Source: Xiphias gladius (Eukaryota; Chordata; Actinopteri; Istiophoriformes; Xiphiidae). From it: a DNA stretch of 64,000 nt. Within the stretch, counting starts at the first letter, position 1. The number at the start of each line of letters is the position of its first letter. Below the pieces are notes generated by a model. It was not told the DNA's origin and searched no databases. It saw nothing but the letters and a program-made list of their open reading frames with translations. The DNA is taken from the NCBI RefSeq assembly GCF_016859285.1, contig NC_053408.1:7203713-7267712 (forward strand), in the 5' to 3' direction. This document shows, piece after piece, positions 34,621 to 49,018 of the stretch. Both the position numbers and the translations under genes were made by a program.

Positions 34621-36427
34621 CACGATAACATCAGATGTCAATGTTATGTTAAGATTTGAGCGCCAACACGGTCACTCCGTTCAGTATCAGCAGACTTAAA
34701 TGTACAGGGGTATAGTCAGTTAGACCAAGGTTTTGGAAACGTGTCGGTGTATGCTGAAGAAAGGCTTCAAACATTGTGTAAAAATTAGGTTGCAGCTGAC
34801 AGTGATGTGTAGATATAGATCCAAATGGAAGAACCGGATTTTCATTCACCATTCCAGCTTTAAGAGTAGCTATTAAAAGAAGAACATCATGCAACGTCCT
34901 TACCGTGGGTACAACAGATGAAACTAGACAAGGTCGTTTTGTGTTCAGACTTTAGTCAGCATTCTCATCCCAGACTAGACAGGACATAATGTATGAAATA
35001 TATGAAACATCATTCAGATTTCAAAACATGAACATACCATGGAGGTTTCATTTCGCAAAGCAGAAGCAAAGGGAATAATAAGGAGCGACATTACTAAACA
35101 CTGGCAACATACAGTAGCTGGGATATGGCAAGGACAGGGCAACATTTTCATTTTCATCAGTTTAGGCAGAAGTGCCACGAGATCAAGGCTGAGATTGGGA
35201 CACACAAGATTAAATAAAACATTACATCTAATAGCTAAAACCTCATCTGGCCTGTGTGAACAAATGCCAGTGTGGGTCACGTATTATGTCAGTGCCTTAA
35301 AAGTATGCTTCTGAAAGAAGGATGCTTGTTTGATTTAATTTTTAACTATGGTCCACACTCCAGCATAGCAGGTGGCGGTAAGGTTGTTTAATTTTGGTTG
35401 GCACCCACCATTAAAAAAGAAGAAGAAGATTTTCACTTTTTTTTTTTATCTAGCTTTGGAGGAGGTAATTTGTAACTAGTACATAACTCGCACAAGGCAG
35501 GGGCAGATGGGCAGTCCAAATTCAACACGTGAAATTGAGACTTTTACATTTGAAACATTGATAATATGTTCACACTAGGTTTGCCATGGAAACAGAGCCT
35601 TCTTGGCTCTTTTAAGTTGCCCTCAAAGCCATTAGGGCTATGTTGATACTGCCAGTCATCTTTAAAATAATAATAATTATTATACATATAATAATGTGAT
35701 AAGAGGTAGTCATCTGAAATGGGTCAGTTGTGCCAACGCGTCGGCACATGCGGCTGTCTTCCAGCTCCACCAAATTTAATAAAGCTCATGCCAATAAACT
35801 GTATAACTGCCAGATTTTTTTTCACATTTTCGGGGGGGAAACGTGAAGCTGTTTGAGCTGGGATTCACTTTCAGTTGACGGGACTTAGAGCCAGAATGTC
35901 TTTGGAATCAGCCCAAATTTGAAAATATTCCAGTGTGCTATTCATCACAAATCTGGCATGAGTTGATGGCGTTGGGCCAAGTCATTTTGGCTACCTCAAT
36001 TCTGTAACCCCTCACCTTTATTCTGCAAGGTCAGAGGTGCTGAAGCTGATGCGCAGCAGCCTGAAAGCCACTATTCATCATCTTGTCCAACACTGCAACC
36101 GGGTTTGCTCAGAAATTATATTTCCTCCACTGGAGGACAACTCCTTCTAGGACCCACTCTGAAGCTGATAAAATGTATAGACAGGAAACCAACTGAAATT
36201 CCTAAAATATTTCCCTCTCACATCCCCTTTCTGTGCTCTAAGGTTGGGGTACTGTGGGTAAATGAAGACAAATCTGCAAGCAATGGCTGCTCACCAGGCT
36301 TGCTGAGCTGGGGGTCAAAGAGGGAGTGGTGCTGGTGGTTATTTCGGGAGGGTATATCAACAAGCATCCCCTCCTGTACAGAGTGCTTGAGAGTGACATG
36401 GCAAGTGTTGAATGCAAGGAAGGATAA
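34621..36427. other. Intergenic region between sec24c and synpo2l
   Basis: Head-to-head spacer of about 2 kb. A small repeat-like piece with CACACTCCAGCATAGCAGGT and GGCGGTAA is at 35354-35400. Open frames near 35014-35314 on both strands have no recognisable motif. Muscle regulatory elements for synpo2l are expected here but none was identified securely. Confidence 0.5.
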
Positions 36428-36432
36428 ACACA

Positions 36433-36480
<48 letters not shown>
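36428..36480. repeat. (CA)n microsatellite upstream of synpo2l
   Basis: About 26 CA units with one CATA interruption, about 220 bases before the synpo2l start codon, in the probable intron or promoter just ahead of the ATG exon. Confidence 0.95.
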
Positions 36481-36483
<3 letters not shown>

Positions 36484-36698
36484 CTGCCCCTTCTCACCCT
36501 CCCGAGTGCCCACCCTCCGACACAGCATTCCAGATGAAAGCCAGCCACCCCCTGTCTCCTCATGGGTGGAGTGATTAGCTGTGGTCACAGGGAGACAGAA
36601 GCCTCACACTCGCTCATTGATTCTCGCAGAGTTTGAGGAGCTGAAGGAGGAGAGAGCGACATATACACCCTCGTACACACAGCAGGCTGTGAGCTGGG

Positions 36699-38069
36699 AT
36701 GGTAGCGGAGGAGATTGTGGTCTCCCTCTCAGGAGGAGCCCCGTGGGGCTTCAGGCTGCAGGGAGGAGCAGAGCAGCAAAAGCCTCTACAGGTGGCCAAG
36801 GTACAGTGAATCCTATTTGTGTGTGTGCATACAGCACGTTGCAGACAAGACATACCACCAAGGTGGTAACATGAGTAGCTGGGTTTAATAGAGATTGCAG
36901 CTGTTAATTAACCTTAGTTAATTAAGGTCTGATGGTCAGACCTTGTGGTTTGCTATTTTTTTAGTCCCAGCTTTTTTTAGAAACTTTATAGTCTGAATAA
37001 AATTAGAAAAAATAAATCAGTCGCTCATAGCATTGGTGGCACCAATACACTTAAATCTCTGGTATTTGGAGGTATGTCCAGAGTGTAAAATAACTAAATA
37101 CTAGGTGCTTTTGTTGGTCTACTTTTGTAACTTTTTCACATACCTTTACTTTTGTGAGTACATACTGATGTCAGTAATTTTACTTTCATTTATAGGTGGT
37201 TCTCAACTAGTTTTAGGAAGGCATGAATGATATTTCTTCACTGAACTGGAGAGGGATTAGTCTCACGGGCAAAGTCACGTTGAAATGGTTATAATTAGGA
37301 TATCAATCAGGGTGTCTTTTCACATTAAACTTCTGTATTTAAGAGATTTTAGTCAGAAAAGTGCCACTTTTCTACCGTTACTTGAGTAGCTTTGACCATC
37401 TTTCTTATGCTTCATGCAACAGTACCTCTAGGATATACTTACGAGTACAATTTTCTTATATATATGGGCCACAACCTCAGTTTTACCCTTCCCTGTTATA
37501 TCTGAGTTTGGATTTGGGGTTCAGAGAACAGTATGAACCCGTGGACTCATTAGTGCATCCTGACAGCGATCATACAGTAGCCAAGTTAGTAGGGGTTTCT
37601 TTCAAATAGGTTAATGTATAGTACGTGTGTGAGCATGCATATAAACTCTGTATTGCGCTGATGCTGTGTTTGCGTGTGTTTGTAGTTGTGCACATGAATG
37701 CGTCTACTGTGAACGTATAAACAGTAAATAATGAACTTGTATGAGTTTTCTCATTGTCACATATTTAGTTTGGTTTCTCCAAAATCTTTTTGTGTCTGTG
37801 TTTATATTTGTTGACAGACCAGAATGTTGTCTCTAATAAGAAAAGTTATTCTGGCGAGGATGTATGTGACCTCGCTCACATTGACATTAAAAGTTGGCCA
37901 CTCATTCATAAGCTGTCATAACCTCTGATTCAAAATGGAGGCAGAGTGGCTCTGGCAAAAAAGACCTCTCTTTATCCAGGGTTTTCAAGCAGATAAGATC
38001 ACCTTTAATGAGAGTTTGACCAGTGTCTGCTTCCTCTTGGTTGTTTCTGTTTGTGTGTAACCTGTTGTC

Positions 38070-38153
<84 letters not shown>

Positions 38154-38571
38154 TGTGTGGTTGGGCATACCTCAGATAAGCCTGGTTGGGAATAGAGTGC
38201 AAACTAGAAGATCAGAATAGCTCTTTTAAGAGGAGCTGGAAGCTGAGCATGGAAAAAAGGCCTCTTGTTCACACATAAAGATATGGATACACACACACAC
38301 ACACACACACACACACTTAGAACCACACACACTCACACTTTCGTTTTCCTGTCTCTTGAAGTGTTTAAACCTAATTGTGTAATTATTATTATTTTTTACA
38401 TCACACTGGCTCCTGTCTTTTTTCATCTGTCCAGGAATGTGGTTGATTTTCCTGCGAGGTTTTATTTTGGGTTTGGGGGGGAACATATGGTGAATGACAG
38501 GCATGCCCCTTGGTCCGGACTGGTGATGCAGCTGTTCAAACCCCCTCTTTCATGATGTTCACTTTTGCTCT

Positions 38572-38621
<50 letters not shown>

Positions 38622-41600
38622 ATTTGCCTGAGTGGGAAAGTACGAGATAGATAGCTTGTCCTTGCATGTGTTCCTGTGACGGTGGAATGGGATTAATGGG
38701 TCAAGAGCAATGATAAAGGGAAAAACTGTGTCCTCTTTAGAGTCCAAGTAGGTGTTGGAACACTCAACATTTTCACCCTTCAGCAGTGATAAGGTGTTCG
38801 TATATAGCGTGTATGTGTTAGGAGACAGATGGGAGGGCCTTATCTTTTTCTTCTGGAGGAAACTGAAATCTAGCGGACAAGAATACTTGCCTTCCCATCT
38901 ATCCCATCCATCACCCACCCCCGACAGTCATACTTCCTGAAGGATCCCATGACATCATCTCTTAGCGACCTCCGGCAACAGCTGCGTGACTTCACGAGTT
39001 ATTCTGATACGGGGACAGTGATAGCTGCCAATAGAGCAAAGCTGCTGTAGCTGCTTTTACAGGAGGTCTACAGAATAAGGTCTTGATGACTGCCCATAAT
39101 ATGGCTGCTGAGATGGTTACCTAGTGTAGAGTTTAGAGCCCCTGAAAACCTCGTCAGATCTTAAGTACTTCTCTATGATGTTAAATATTAGTGATCAAAT
39201 ATGCAAAAATCTAAGTTAAAGTTTAGAAAAAAAAAAACCCTCACTTATTATTTATTGAGTTTAACACTCAAACATTTAGTTAATATCTGGACTGTGTGGA
39301 TGTGGTTTGATCAGATCTAATAGAGTGTGGACTGGCAATATGAACAAACATTTCTGATTCCTCTGATTCAAATGTTGCTAAATCCTTATTGGTTGACAGA
39401 TATGTGTGAAGATCACAGAAAAACAAAACAAAACAAATACAAAAAAAAACCCCATCTCATATTAAATATATTAAACTGTTCAAACTTTGTCAGAAAATTG
39501 CAGTTCATGCAGGACCCCATCACCCACAGTAAGAATCTGATTGAGAAGATATGTTTTCGTGGCCTTTTAAGCCACCGTGTGTGGAATGTTTATGTGATTA
39601 TAGCATCTTTAAATATGTTTGCATAAAAATTAAACAATCCTTGTGAAAACCAGTGCAGTATTTGTGTCGCTCTCAGCCCATTCATTCTCAGTGTCCCTGG
39701 TTGGATAAAATGTTGGGGGATGGATAATACTATATGGAGTCGCCAAAGTCAGAATATCCATATTATGAAGGTTCGGGCATTAAATTCTGAACTGTTCCTG
39801 GTGATTACAGGACTTGCACTCAAGAAAGGGGTCGTTATAAGGGGTCAGAGGTGCAAAAGGTGGGGAACCACTGGTCTAAAGAGTTAAATAGCCAATGGAA
39901 GGTGAAGATTTGGTGGGAAACTGGATGCTTTATGGCCAAATAAGTATGTTTACTGTGCTTCTATGTGTTAATGTGTTATTAACCTCTTTCCTCTTTGCAG
40001 GTACGCAGGCGCAGCAAAGCCTGCAGAGCTGGACTGAAGGAGCATGATGAGGTGGTTGCCATTGGTGACCATATGTGTGCAGAGCTCAGTCATGGTCAGG
40101 CCATGAGACTCATAGACACAGAGAGTGCTACACTCAGCCTGAGGGTTAAAAGGTCAGAGCATGGACTCACACACATACAGTACATTGGACACCTTGTGAC
40201 ATGAAGCCATATCATACAAAATGATGCATGTTTTTCATTTTGTATGTATGTATTTTTCCAGGGTCCCCTCTGGATTCCATTCCTCATCTAACTCTGGTCG
40301 CTCTGCATCGCCCCGCTCCTCCATGAGGGTCCTGTCTCCCTCCGCAGACCCCTTGCCCTCCCACTGTCCCTCCATCCTCTCCCCCACCGGGATACCCAGA
40401 GGCATCACTTCACCTCCAGACAGCGAGGCCTACTACGGAGAAACAGACAGTGACGCAGACACACAGTCACAAACTCACCGCCGCCAACGCCGCACACCTC
40501 CTCATGCACGCTCTCCTGCACGCCATGATAACCAGGAAGAGGAGGAGACCTCCGAGATGAGTGGGTGAGAGACGGAGACCTTAAGTCCTTCCGCACATCT
40601 TGTTCAATGTATACTGCTATAGAAGGTTTCTTTTATTACTTTTTTCTAAAAAGCTGTAACATCATACTAGAGTTTGTACATATTCAACAGTCAAATAAAA
40701 TAAATTTTGTTAGCATTACACAACTACAACTCCCATGAACCTTAGCTGTAGAGGCTGCATTGTTGAATACTAACTAAATGTTATTTTATCAGGCATCAGA
40801 TATCAGTTTAATTTTGTATATGGACAGAAAACCCAAGCGTAATGTTTCAGGACTCTATGAGGACTAATGAAGGAAATTTTCTAGATAATACATTGTCCGG
40901 CTGAGGCTGGTGGACTAGGAGCTCAGGGACCAGACAGTGGCTCTCTGGATAGAAGGCTTACCCTAGTTTGAACCAAAAAGATCAGACAAATTATTTACTT
41001 TTCTTTACTGCTTTCCTATCCTGTAGTAAGGGCTACTCATGTTCTTTTCAAGAGTTTTTGTAATGTCTTTAATAAATCATCACTCCTTTTCCAAAAATGG
41101 AAACAGAGAGAGAAGTATGATCTGGAATTTAAGATTAGATTCAAATCCAAAATGTCAAAGTTACATTGTATGTGGTCCACTAACTACCATGGCAAGCTTT
41201 CAGTCTCAAATGTTCAAAAACTATAATCTTTGCTGCGTTCTCTCATTGTTCTAAGGTATGAGAGTGCCACAGATGCAGGGGTTTCCATGCAGGGACCGTG
41301 GGATGGTCAGTGTCTTGCTGGCGTCCCTCGCAGAGAGCTAGTTTACCAGGCGCTCCAGACAGAGTGGACCACTCCAGCACACACCCCGCATACTCTGACC
41401 CCTCACACACTCACCCCGACCCCCGATCAGGGGTTGGTGGAAGCGGAGGGAGAAGGTGACAGTGGCTTCCAGGAGGCCGGGGGCTGCGTTGGGCTGACCT
41501 GCCCACCCCTAGTGTCTCCTGAACGGGCGAAAGAGGCTCTGTTGTTGGGTTCTAGTAAACAGCTGGTGCCCATGGTAGGACCACAGCAGACCCCCGTCAG

Positions 41601-43881
41601 TGATGAGCTCTCCACCACCTACATGGATAAAGCACGGCAAGCCAGTGAGTATACATCTTCATAACAAAACCACAGTGCACCAATACAGGTAATGAAGTTT
41701 TCAAAAAATGAAACCAAAGATACAAGGAAAAAGGAAAAAAAAGAAAAAAAACATACAAAGTCATGTACTTATACATTTTGAGAACAGTAAGCCATTAAAA
41801 TTTTTGATCAATTCATACATACAAATATACATGTTATTACATTCACATGAGTTTTTTGTAATCAAAATTTTGGAATAAGTAAAAAGATGATGGAAAAATC
41901 CCTTCCAACATGTTTATTCTCTTGTGTAAAGTCAAAGAAAACACAAATACACTCAAGTAACAGGCGATGGCAAGAAGCTAAGAAGTCCTGTTTGAGGAGC
42001 AAAAAAACAGGGTTAATGAAAAAAATAGTCATAAATTGGAAGGAGCCACACCGGTCAGATAAGTTAGAGGCTGCCATGATCTTATTTGTGTAGGGTAATT
42101 ATACCAAACATAACAAAAACAATGTATAATTGATGTTAGAAAGCTAATTTACAGCATGCCATGGAAGTGTTTATCAATTCCACCCATCACATTTCCAACC
42201 AATACTTGTTGCTAAATACACTTTGGATACTGGACGTGGATTTGTTTAGTTGGACATTGAGGATATGAAACCAGCTGCTAACCAACTGTAAGATCATCTC
42301 TAGTTTCCCATGGTGTTGCAGCTATTTCTTCGTGACCATAGTGTTTTCACTTCTTAATTTAAATTCCAAAGATTCCCCCTGGTGTCTCCAAAGGCGTCCT
42401 CTGCAGTTTAGCAGTTTAAGTCTTTAGCTAGATCACCCTCTAGTGGTTATTTTCTGTAACTGGAGCATCCTGTTACAATTACATGCTGGTGGTGATTGCG
42501 TAAGATATACCAGATACTTACAGAGGTACCCCCCGCCCCCCTTCTGTCCCCTGAAACAGCAGTCTATCTCTTCTGTCAGTATTCTGGGCATTTGCCTCAT
42601 TGGCTGTATTTATAGGCATTAGAGGTTCTGATTGACGGACCGGACGCAACTCTGACTTAGACCTACAGGCCACACAGCTGAATATGTGGTGTATGAATTA
42701 GCATGTTTCTGCGTTTGCCTGATTGTGTGTGTGTACGTGCAAATCGCGGTATGTGTGTGCGCTTTTGAAATACTGTATAGCTTTATCTTTGCAGGCCTCA
42801 GAAAGCATTCACATGAAATGATCTAGGAAGGTTAAATTTCAGCAAGGGGTTACAAGTAGAGTATTAAGGGGGCAAAAAAGGTATTAAGCAAAAATGGTTG
42901 GAAAAAACTGGATGAAGACCTGAAAATAATGGCTGTCTTATACTGAGGTGTAATTTTAAGGGAGTAGTTTGAAATTTTGGGGAAAAATGCTTATTTGCTT
43001 TAGAGTTAGATGAGAAGAGAATAAGATGAGAAGACTGATACCATTCGTATAACTATAGGGTAAATACGAAGCTATAACCTGGAGGAATTTAGCTTAGCTT
43101 AGCATAACGACTAGAAACACGGGGAAACACCTAGCCTGCACCTTTTGAGGCTCACTAATAAACATGTTATGTCTCGTTTGCTTAATCTGTACAAAAAACA
43201 AATTCTAAAAACTACAATTTTTTTATGAGGGGCTATTTACCGGGCTTTATTTAATGAAAATTTGCAAGAGTGATATCAATCTTCTCATCTAACTCTCACC
43301 AATTCAAATAAGTAAATAAATAATTCCCTCAAAGCAAATAAGTGCATTTCCCAAAATGTTGACCAGTTTCTTTAAACTCACAAAGTTTTATTGACCTCTA
43401 TTGACCTGATTAACTTCATCATCATCTCAACAAGGCAATGGTGATCACAGCTGATCAAACTGAATAGCTATGCACTGACTGAGCTGTGACTTCATATGAG
43501 TGATTGTTGCAGTAATGAAGGATCCATTGTCTGGTACAAGAAGCTGAAGGGCTAAAGGACTTAAACTGGGGCTTTACTATAGGATGAATGATGAGTGAGG
43601 TGTCCAGGGACCTGCCCTTTCTCGCATTACAAACACACACACATTGCCTTTTGGCTTTGGATATGGGACTGTTAGACTGGCTGCTGTAGAGTTGTGAGTC
43701 CGTGTGTGCAGTGGTGGTTAGGTCAGCAGCAGAGAGTACTTCAGCAAAGAGATATGACCACACTCCTCTTTATGACCTATAATTGGCTTTATGAACTCAT
43801 ATGCACACACAAAAACACACATCTACATACACTCAATGACGCTGCTGTCGAAACATCCTCTGGTGAGGGGTCTTCCTGTCC

Positions 43882-43934
<53 letters not shown>

Positions 43935-44959
43935 ACTGGACAGGTGTTTGATGCCTGTCAGACAGACAGGAATAGTGGGTTGACATCATGTGTTGGTTTT
44001 GGTTGCTGGACAGAGACAAAGGTCTTTACATGGGCTGTGGCCTTAGAGAAGAGCTGGAAGACAGAGACTGAACGGTTCCCCATTCGGTGCAGAACTGAAC
44101 ACTGTAAACGTGTTTGTGGGAGGGTCTGAGGGAGTTTAAGGACACGCACACACACACTCACGCTTGTGAGATGAGGGACCTCACATCTCTTTCAGGTTCA
44201 GACGCAGGTCGGCACACAGTCCCACACACTGTGTACGCAGGTAAGACACATTAAAACACTTTTATGTGCGCATAACTTCATTTACACACATATTTACTCA
44301 CGTTAGAGGTGATGCATATCAGTTTTGTTTTCTTTTTCAGATTAAGAGGAATTATCTAATTTCCATGCCTTGTCAGCACCATAGAAAATTGAGCATTTAG
44401 GTTATTTGTCATTGTTTTACAAATGGAATTGACTGATGATCCTAATGTTGAAATGATTTAGATGTGAGGATGAGTTAGTAAGTCAGTACTTGTGATTGTG
44501 CATCTCATTTTGTGGTTTTATGCTTTAAAGACAAATTACATAAATTGATGTGTCTATATTGTAGTGATTTATCAATTTGACGAAGCTACTTTGCTTAGCA
44601 TGGGTCAGATACATAATGCAAAAAATGGCAAAAGTTACAAATTATTTCAGTGCCACTACTTTGGTCTAGACTGAAATATCTCAACAGATATTGGATGAAT
44701 TAGAATGACTTTTTGTGTAGACATTCATAGTCTCCTGAATCCTGATGACTTGGTGGCATTAAGTAATGGAAATAGAAATTTCTGAACAGAAATATCATGT
44801 TTGATTTTGGTATTATTGTTTGTTATGCCTTGGTATGACAGCATCAGACTATAGTTATGTTGTGAGGATATTCATGTGAGGTAAGCCAAGATACTAAAAA
44901 GACACAAATAGCCTTGGAATAAGCAGAGAGACAGAAATGTACACATGCTGGCGTGCACA

Positions 44960-45018
<59 letters not shown>

Positions 45019-48000
45019 CACAAACAAGAATTTGTGTAAGAGCGATACTTTGATCTAACCTTCCTGGAGTGCCTGTGACTCAAGTCTGGAGAGCAGCTGG
45101 AATTCTTTGTTCTAAATCCACAACACACACTCCTGTCTGTCACTGGTAATCCTCATTGTAGCTCCTTGCTGTGATAATACTGTCTAAATCAGCTACTGCT
45201 CACAGTCAGTGAAGGGTTATCACACTGTTTTGTTTCTGTTATTTGTTGCTTGTGCCTTGTAATGTATTCATCAAAAATCCCATTACTGGTTCTCTGCTTT
45301 GTTCCTTCGCCCTCTCAGCACATTTATTTTACCCCCTCTCTCTTTCCCTCTTCCTGTCCTGCAGAGTTACAGCGTGGGGAGAGTTTGGTGGAGAAACAGG
45401 TGAAAGAAGCTCGTACTAAATGCCGCTCTATTGCCTCTTTGCTGACTGATGCTCCCAACCCCAACTCGAAAGGAGTGCTTATGTTCAAGAAACGCCGGCA
45501 GAGGGCCAAGAAGTACACGCTGACCTGCTTCGGCAAAGCGGAAGGAGATAGAGGAGGGGAGACAGAAGGGGAGACAGGAGGCGAGACAGAGGAGGAAGGA
45601 GGAAGTTCCATCCTAAGTGGCTCAGAAGTTGATGAAGAGGGATTGTCAGCATCATTTGACCCTACGTGGGATACTGGTTATCTAGACCTGCTGGACAGGA
45701 GAAGCTCTGCCTGCCCATCAACCACTCCAACTACTCCAACAACACCAACAACCAATCACAGCCCAGGGCTGGACATCTCAGCCTATCAAATGCCAGGACT
45801 TGTGACCTCTGTCAATCAAAGCCCAGGGTTGGAGGTCTCAGGGCCGGAGAGCTCCGCCTATCAGGGTTCAAGGCTGGAGAGCAGCATCACGAAGCAGCCA
45901 ATCAGTAACTACCCTGCACACATGTCTCCTGCTGTGGCTCTGACCAATGGGGGGTCGGTAGCTATTAGTCGAGCTAGTGTTGTTCTGAGCCCACCCTCTC
46001 AGACACCCCTTCCAAATCAAAATGGGCAACACGGCAACTCTAATCCCAGTCGTAACACTAATCTTAGTCCTGGCCCAATCACTGACTCAGACCATCACCT
46101 GAACACCAGCTTCAGTCCTAATGCAGGTGTTCTTAACCGTACTGCACGTCCCTTCACCCCTGGCCCTACCCCTTCGCGTGCATCTGTAACCTCGGTGATA
46201 TTTCGCCCTCCTCAACCCAAACCCACGGCCGTAACCATGGCGACCGAACCTGTGGCGGCTGTTTCCATGGTGACTATCCCACCTAATCGCCATCCATCAG
46301 GGCCAGATGCGAGAAGAGCGGTGTCTAGCACCTCTCTGTACATCCCTCCAAGAAATAACAACAGCAACACTCATGTTAACTCCCCAACCTCAGCTCTCTC
46401 GCCTCCCTCCTCTCTGTCTTCTGCACCTTCCGCCCAGCCCCGTGCAAACCCACACATATTTTCTCCTCCGCCTGCAGTACATGCTTCCCCTTCCACCCCA
46501 TTCTCTCCCTCTGCAGCTCAAGATCCGGCAGTCTGTCCATCCCCTGCTCAACCTTTCTCCCCTCCAGCTCCAAAGCCATTTCCTTCTCCTCCTGCTCCTA
46601 CATACCCACCTCCCTCCACTTGCATTTCTGCTTCTCCCATCTCCCCACCACACCCTTCTGATCTGAATCAGGTCTCCTTCCATGCTCAACCCACCCGTCC
46701 TCCTCCTCCCATCCAGCCTTCTCCTTCTCCGTCCGTCCACCCTTACATCAACATGACAGGTGCAGTGACTCCTGGCCCCCATGCTGCCATGGCAACTGCA
46801 TCCATTCCCCAGGCTCCTGCTGCTGATTCACTTGTGACACGTGAGCAACGCATCTCTGTCCCTGCCGCTCGCACCGGCATCCTGCACGATGCCCATCGTC
46901 GAAGCAACAAGAAGCCAATGTTTAGTGCAGTCCAGAACAAAGATGTTTCTCCAAACCCAGACCTGCTGTCCATGGTCCAGAACATGGATGACCACTTTGG
47001 GAGAACCCCCGGTGCTGAATCTGGAGTTGTACCCAGCGGGGAGGCTGGGCATGAGTCAGGGCCCGAGGAGGACTGGCTGAGGCTGGGGGCAGAGGCATGC
47101 AACTTCATGCAGGCTCAGCGAGGACCCAGGCCACCCCCTGTAGCCCCAAAACCGCAAACCCCTCAGGTGCCACAGTTGGAAGGGAAGGGAGGTCAACTGT
47201 TTGCCCGCAGACAAAACAGGATGGATCGGTACATTGTTGAGCGATCTCCCTCTGTTGCTGCAGCACCTTACTCTCCTGCCCACACAAGGGAGCCCTCACC
47301 CACCCCTTCTCTTCCTGCCACCTGGAAGTACTCCCCCAACATCCGTGCTCCACCTCCCATCAGCTACAACCCCCTCCTCTCCCCCTCCTGCCCTCCAAAG
47401 GCCCAGAAGAAGCCTGAGGTAAAAAAATCTGTGCCAGCTGGATCTAAAAGGCAGAAAGCGGGCATCAAGCCTGTGGACATTATGAGCCACCAGCCTTACC
47501 AGCTCAACTCCTCCCTGTTCAGCTATGGGGGCGGGGTTACCCAGGACACCTCCACCTATCAGCAGCACCAGCAAGGAATGTCAGGTGGTCCTGAGAAAAC
47601 TGCACGAGTATACGAGGTGAAGCGTTTCTCCACGCCCCCTCCAACAGCAACAGGGCCTGCCCTCAAAGTTATCGTCCCTCGATCAGCTACGACTCTCGGA
47701 GAGCCGCTTTGGCGCTCTGATGTCACGTCACCTCCACCCACAGTTGCTCCTGCCCCCTACCAACCCTATCAGCCTCAACCCAAACCTTACCAACCTCAGT
47801 GTGCCACTGCCCCCCTGTCTCCCCCACTGCCTCCTGCTCCTACCGCCCCACTCCCTCAGCTCCCCACCTTCTCCTCTGCTCCTGCTCAAAACCCCGTCCA
47901 GTCCCCTACTTTCTCCCACATTCAGCCCTCCAACGCTGCGCAGGCCAACAGGGAGTTCAAGAGTACTCCAGATCTGAGTCCCATGTCTCCCAATGGTGCC

Positions 48001-48114
48001 TCTCAGCCAGCATTCAGCAGCACTCAGCCTACCAGGGTACCCAGGCCCAGGTTCAGCACTTCCAATCTGGGTCTACAGCCTTGCGTCTGGCGCCCTGGAT
48101 CCACTATGCACTGA
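36699..48114 (+). CDS. synpo2l: Synaptopodin 2-like (Z-disc/actin-associated PDZ protein)
   Basis: Coding exons are 36699-36800, 40001-40152, 40262-40564, 41256-41644, 44196-44240 and 45365-48114: 3741 bases, 1246 aa plus stop, phases consistent. The ATG exon begins after an acceptor at 36628-36629, so a 5' untranslated exon lies upstream. Residues 1 to about 86 form a PDZ domain split over two exons, with the carboxylate loop APWGFRL and the closing ATLSLRVKR. Exon 3 has the family motif YYGETDSDAD. The single 2.75-kb last exon holds the synaptopodin-family motifs GVLMFKKRRQRAKKYTL (about residue 367), RAVSSTSLYIPPR (about 646), TGILHDAHRRSNKKPMF, GQLFARRQNRMDRYIVE (about 939), TWKYSPNIRAPPPISYNP and VIVPRSATTLGEPLW (about 1099), separated by Pro/Ser-rich disorder. 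In other vertebrates the protein localises to Z-discs and bundles actin in heart and skeletal muscle. It is longer than the human form (977 aa). Confidence 0.95.
37040..37245. repeat. Dispersed repeat resembling family E
   Basis: CTTTTGTTGGTCTAC, ACCTTTACTTTTGTGAGTAC and GTCAGTAATTTTACTTTCAT resemble the ACTT/AGTAC-rich family seen at 55605-56160 and 63025-63168. Located in synpo2l intron 1; old and diverged. Confidence 0.4.
38073..38150. repeat. (GT)39 microsatellite
   Basis: One of the longest pure dinucleotide runs in the window, in synpo2l intron 1. Confidence 0.97.
38290..38316. repeat. (AC)n short microsatellite
   Basis: About 13 AC units in synpo2l intron 1. Confidence 0.9.
38579..38619. 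repeat. (GT)20 microsatellite
   Basis: Pure TG/GT run in synpo2l intron 1. Confidence 0.95.
42960..43345 (+). repeat. Dispersed repeat family D, copy 1
   Basis: Begins AGTAGTTTGAAATTTTGGGG, with CTTATTTGCTTTAGAGTTAG, ATGAGAAGACTGATACCATT, TAAATACGAAGCTATAACC, TTTAGCTTAGCTTAGCATAA and GAAACACGGGGAAACACCTA. The same order is found at 58040-58340. A common percomorph repeat layout; class unassigned. Lies in synpo2l intron 4. Confidence 0.7.
43883..43932. repeat. (GT)25 microsatellite
   Basis: Pure GT run in synpo2l intron 4. Confidence 0.95.
44655..44765 (+). repeat. Dispersed repeat family B, copy 4 (fragment)
   Basis: GACTGAAATATCTCAACAGA, TATTGGATGAATTAGAATGA and GTAGACATTCATAGTCTCC match the start of family B. 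In synpo2l intron 5. Confidence 0.7.
44966..45016. repeat. (CA)25 microsatellite
   Basis: Pure AC/CA run in synpo2l intron 5, about 350 bases before the last exon. Confidence 0.95.
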
Positions 48115-49018
48115 ACAGATTCTGGTCTGGACATAAGAAACCAGGGCTCTATGGGAACAGGGAGCCACATTTTTAAAATAAGTCAATGTGTTTTTAGTAT
48201 TGTAATGTTGTTATTCAGGGCTGCAGCTTGGGGTTCTATCAGCCACATTTTATCACAAGATCTGTTTGGATTGGCCACATTTGTAGCGCATTTTACCACT
48301 AACATTTAATCTTGTTGGCTCGTTTATCCTACGCATTTTGTTATAGTTTAAGGGAACACTGTGTTTTGCAAAGGAAATGTGGAGTGGAAACCTGAGAAAG
48401 GTTAAAAAAAAATGGAGATCAACTGTAGACTGAAAGGACAGGAAGAGATCCAAGGAAAAAATGGAAAATAAGGTTCTGTAAATATTTTATTGAAGGATTA
48501 GAGAATTAAATTTAAACATAAAAAAGAAGAATAGAGGATGTGAAAAGACGAGACTGTTGTAAGAGAGATGTAGTCGAGGATGGGAAAAAGATGGAGGCAC
48601 TGATGAAGTGACATAATAGAAACAATGTCTGATTGAGGTGTAAAAGGTACAGATTTGATTTATAGCTTCACAATCTGTAAACATTATGCAGTACCTGCAT
48701 CCATCCAAGAATATCATATCAGAAAATTTGAAGTACTAACAAATTTGAGGTAGCTACTACTACTGTAATACCACCTCTGTAATATATATTCTAAGGATTT
48801 GCATTTGATTATTCTGAGTGTCTTTTTTTTAGTTGCACTCTGCAGCGGTGTCTGCTTTGTTTTCTCTAGTTTTTCATAGGGCCAGGAGTCGTGAAGCTGT
48901 CGTGAAGAAGGGAAAAAGCCTTTTACAGTAGACGTGATTTCTGATCTGTTGATATGGAAGAAGAGAGGTATAATGTGTCTGTTTAGCTGTGATTCTTTCA
49001 CACAGAGACATGCGGCTG

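Noticed and set aside
35014-35314. Open frames on both strands between sec24c and synpo2l
   Set aside because: Mutually overlapping, with no motif or promoter evidence.
36940-36970. MEF2-like AT-rich site near synpo2l exon 1 (CTATTTTTTTAG)
   Set aside because: Two bases longer than the consensus spacing and such AT runs are frequent by chance; not supported as a regulatory site.
46087-47919. Many antisense and alternate-frame open frames inside the last synpo2l exon
   Set aside because: GC-rich low-complexity coding sequence opens other frames; none shows a domain or splice signals, and the sense frame carries all family motifs.
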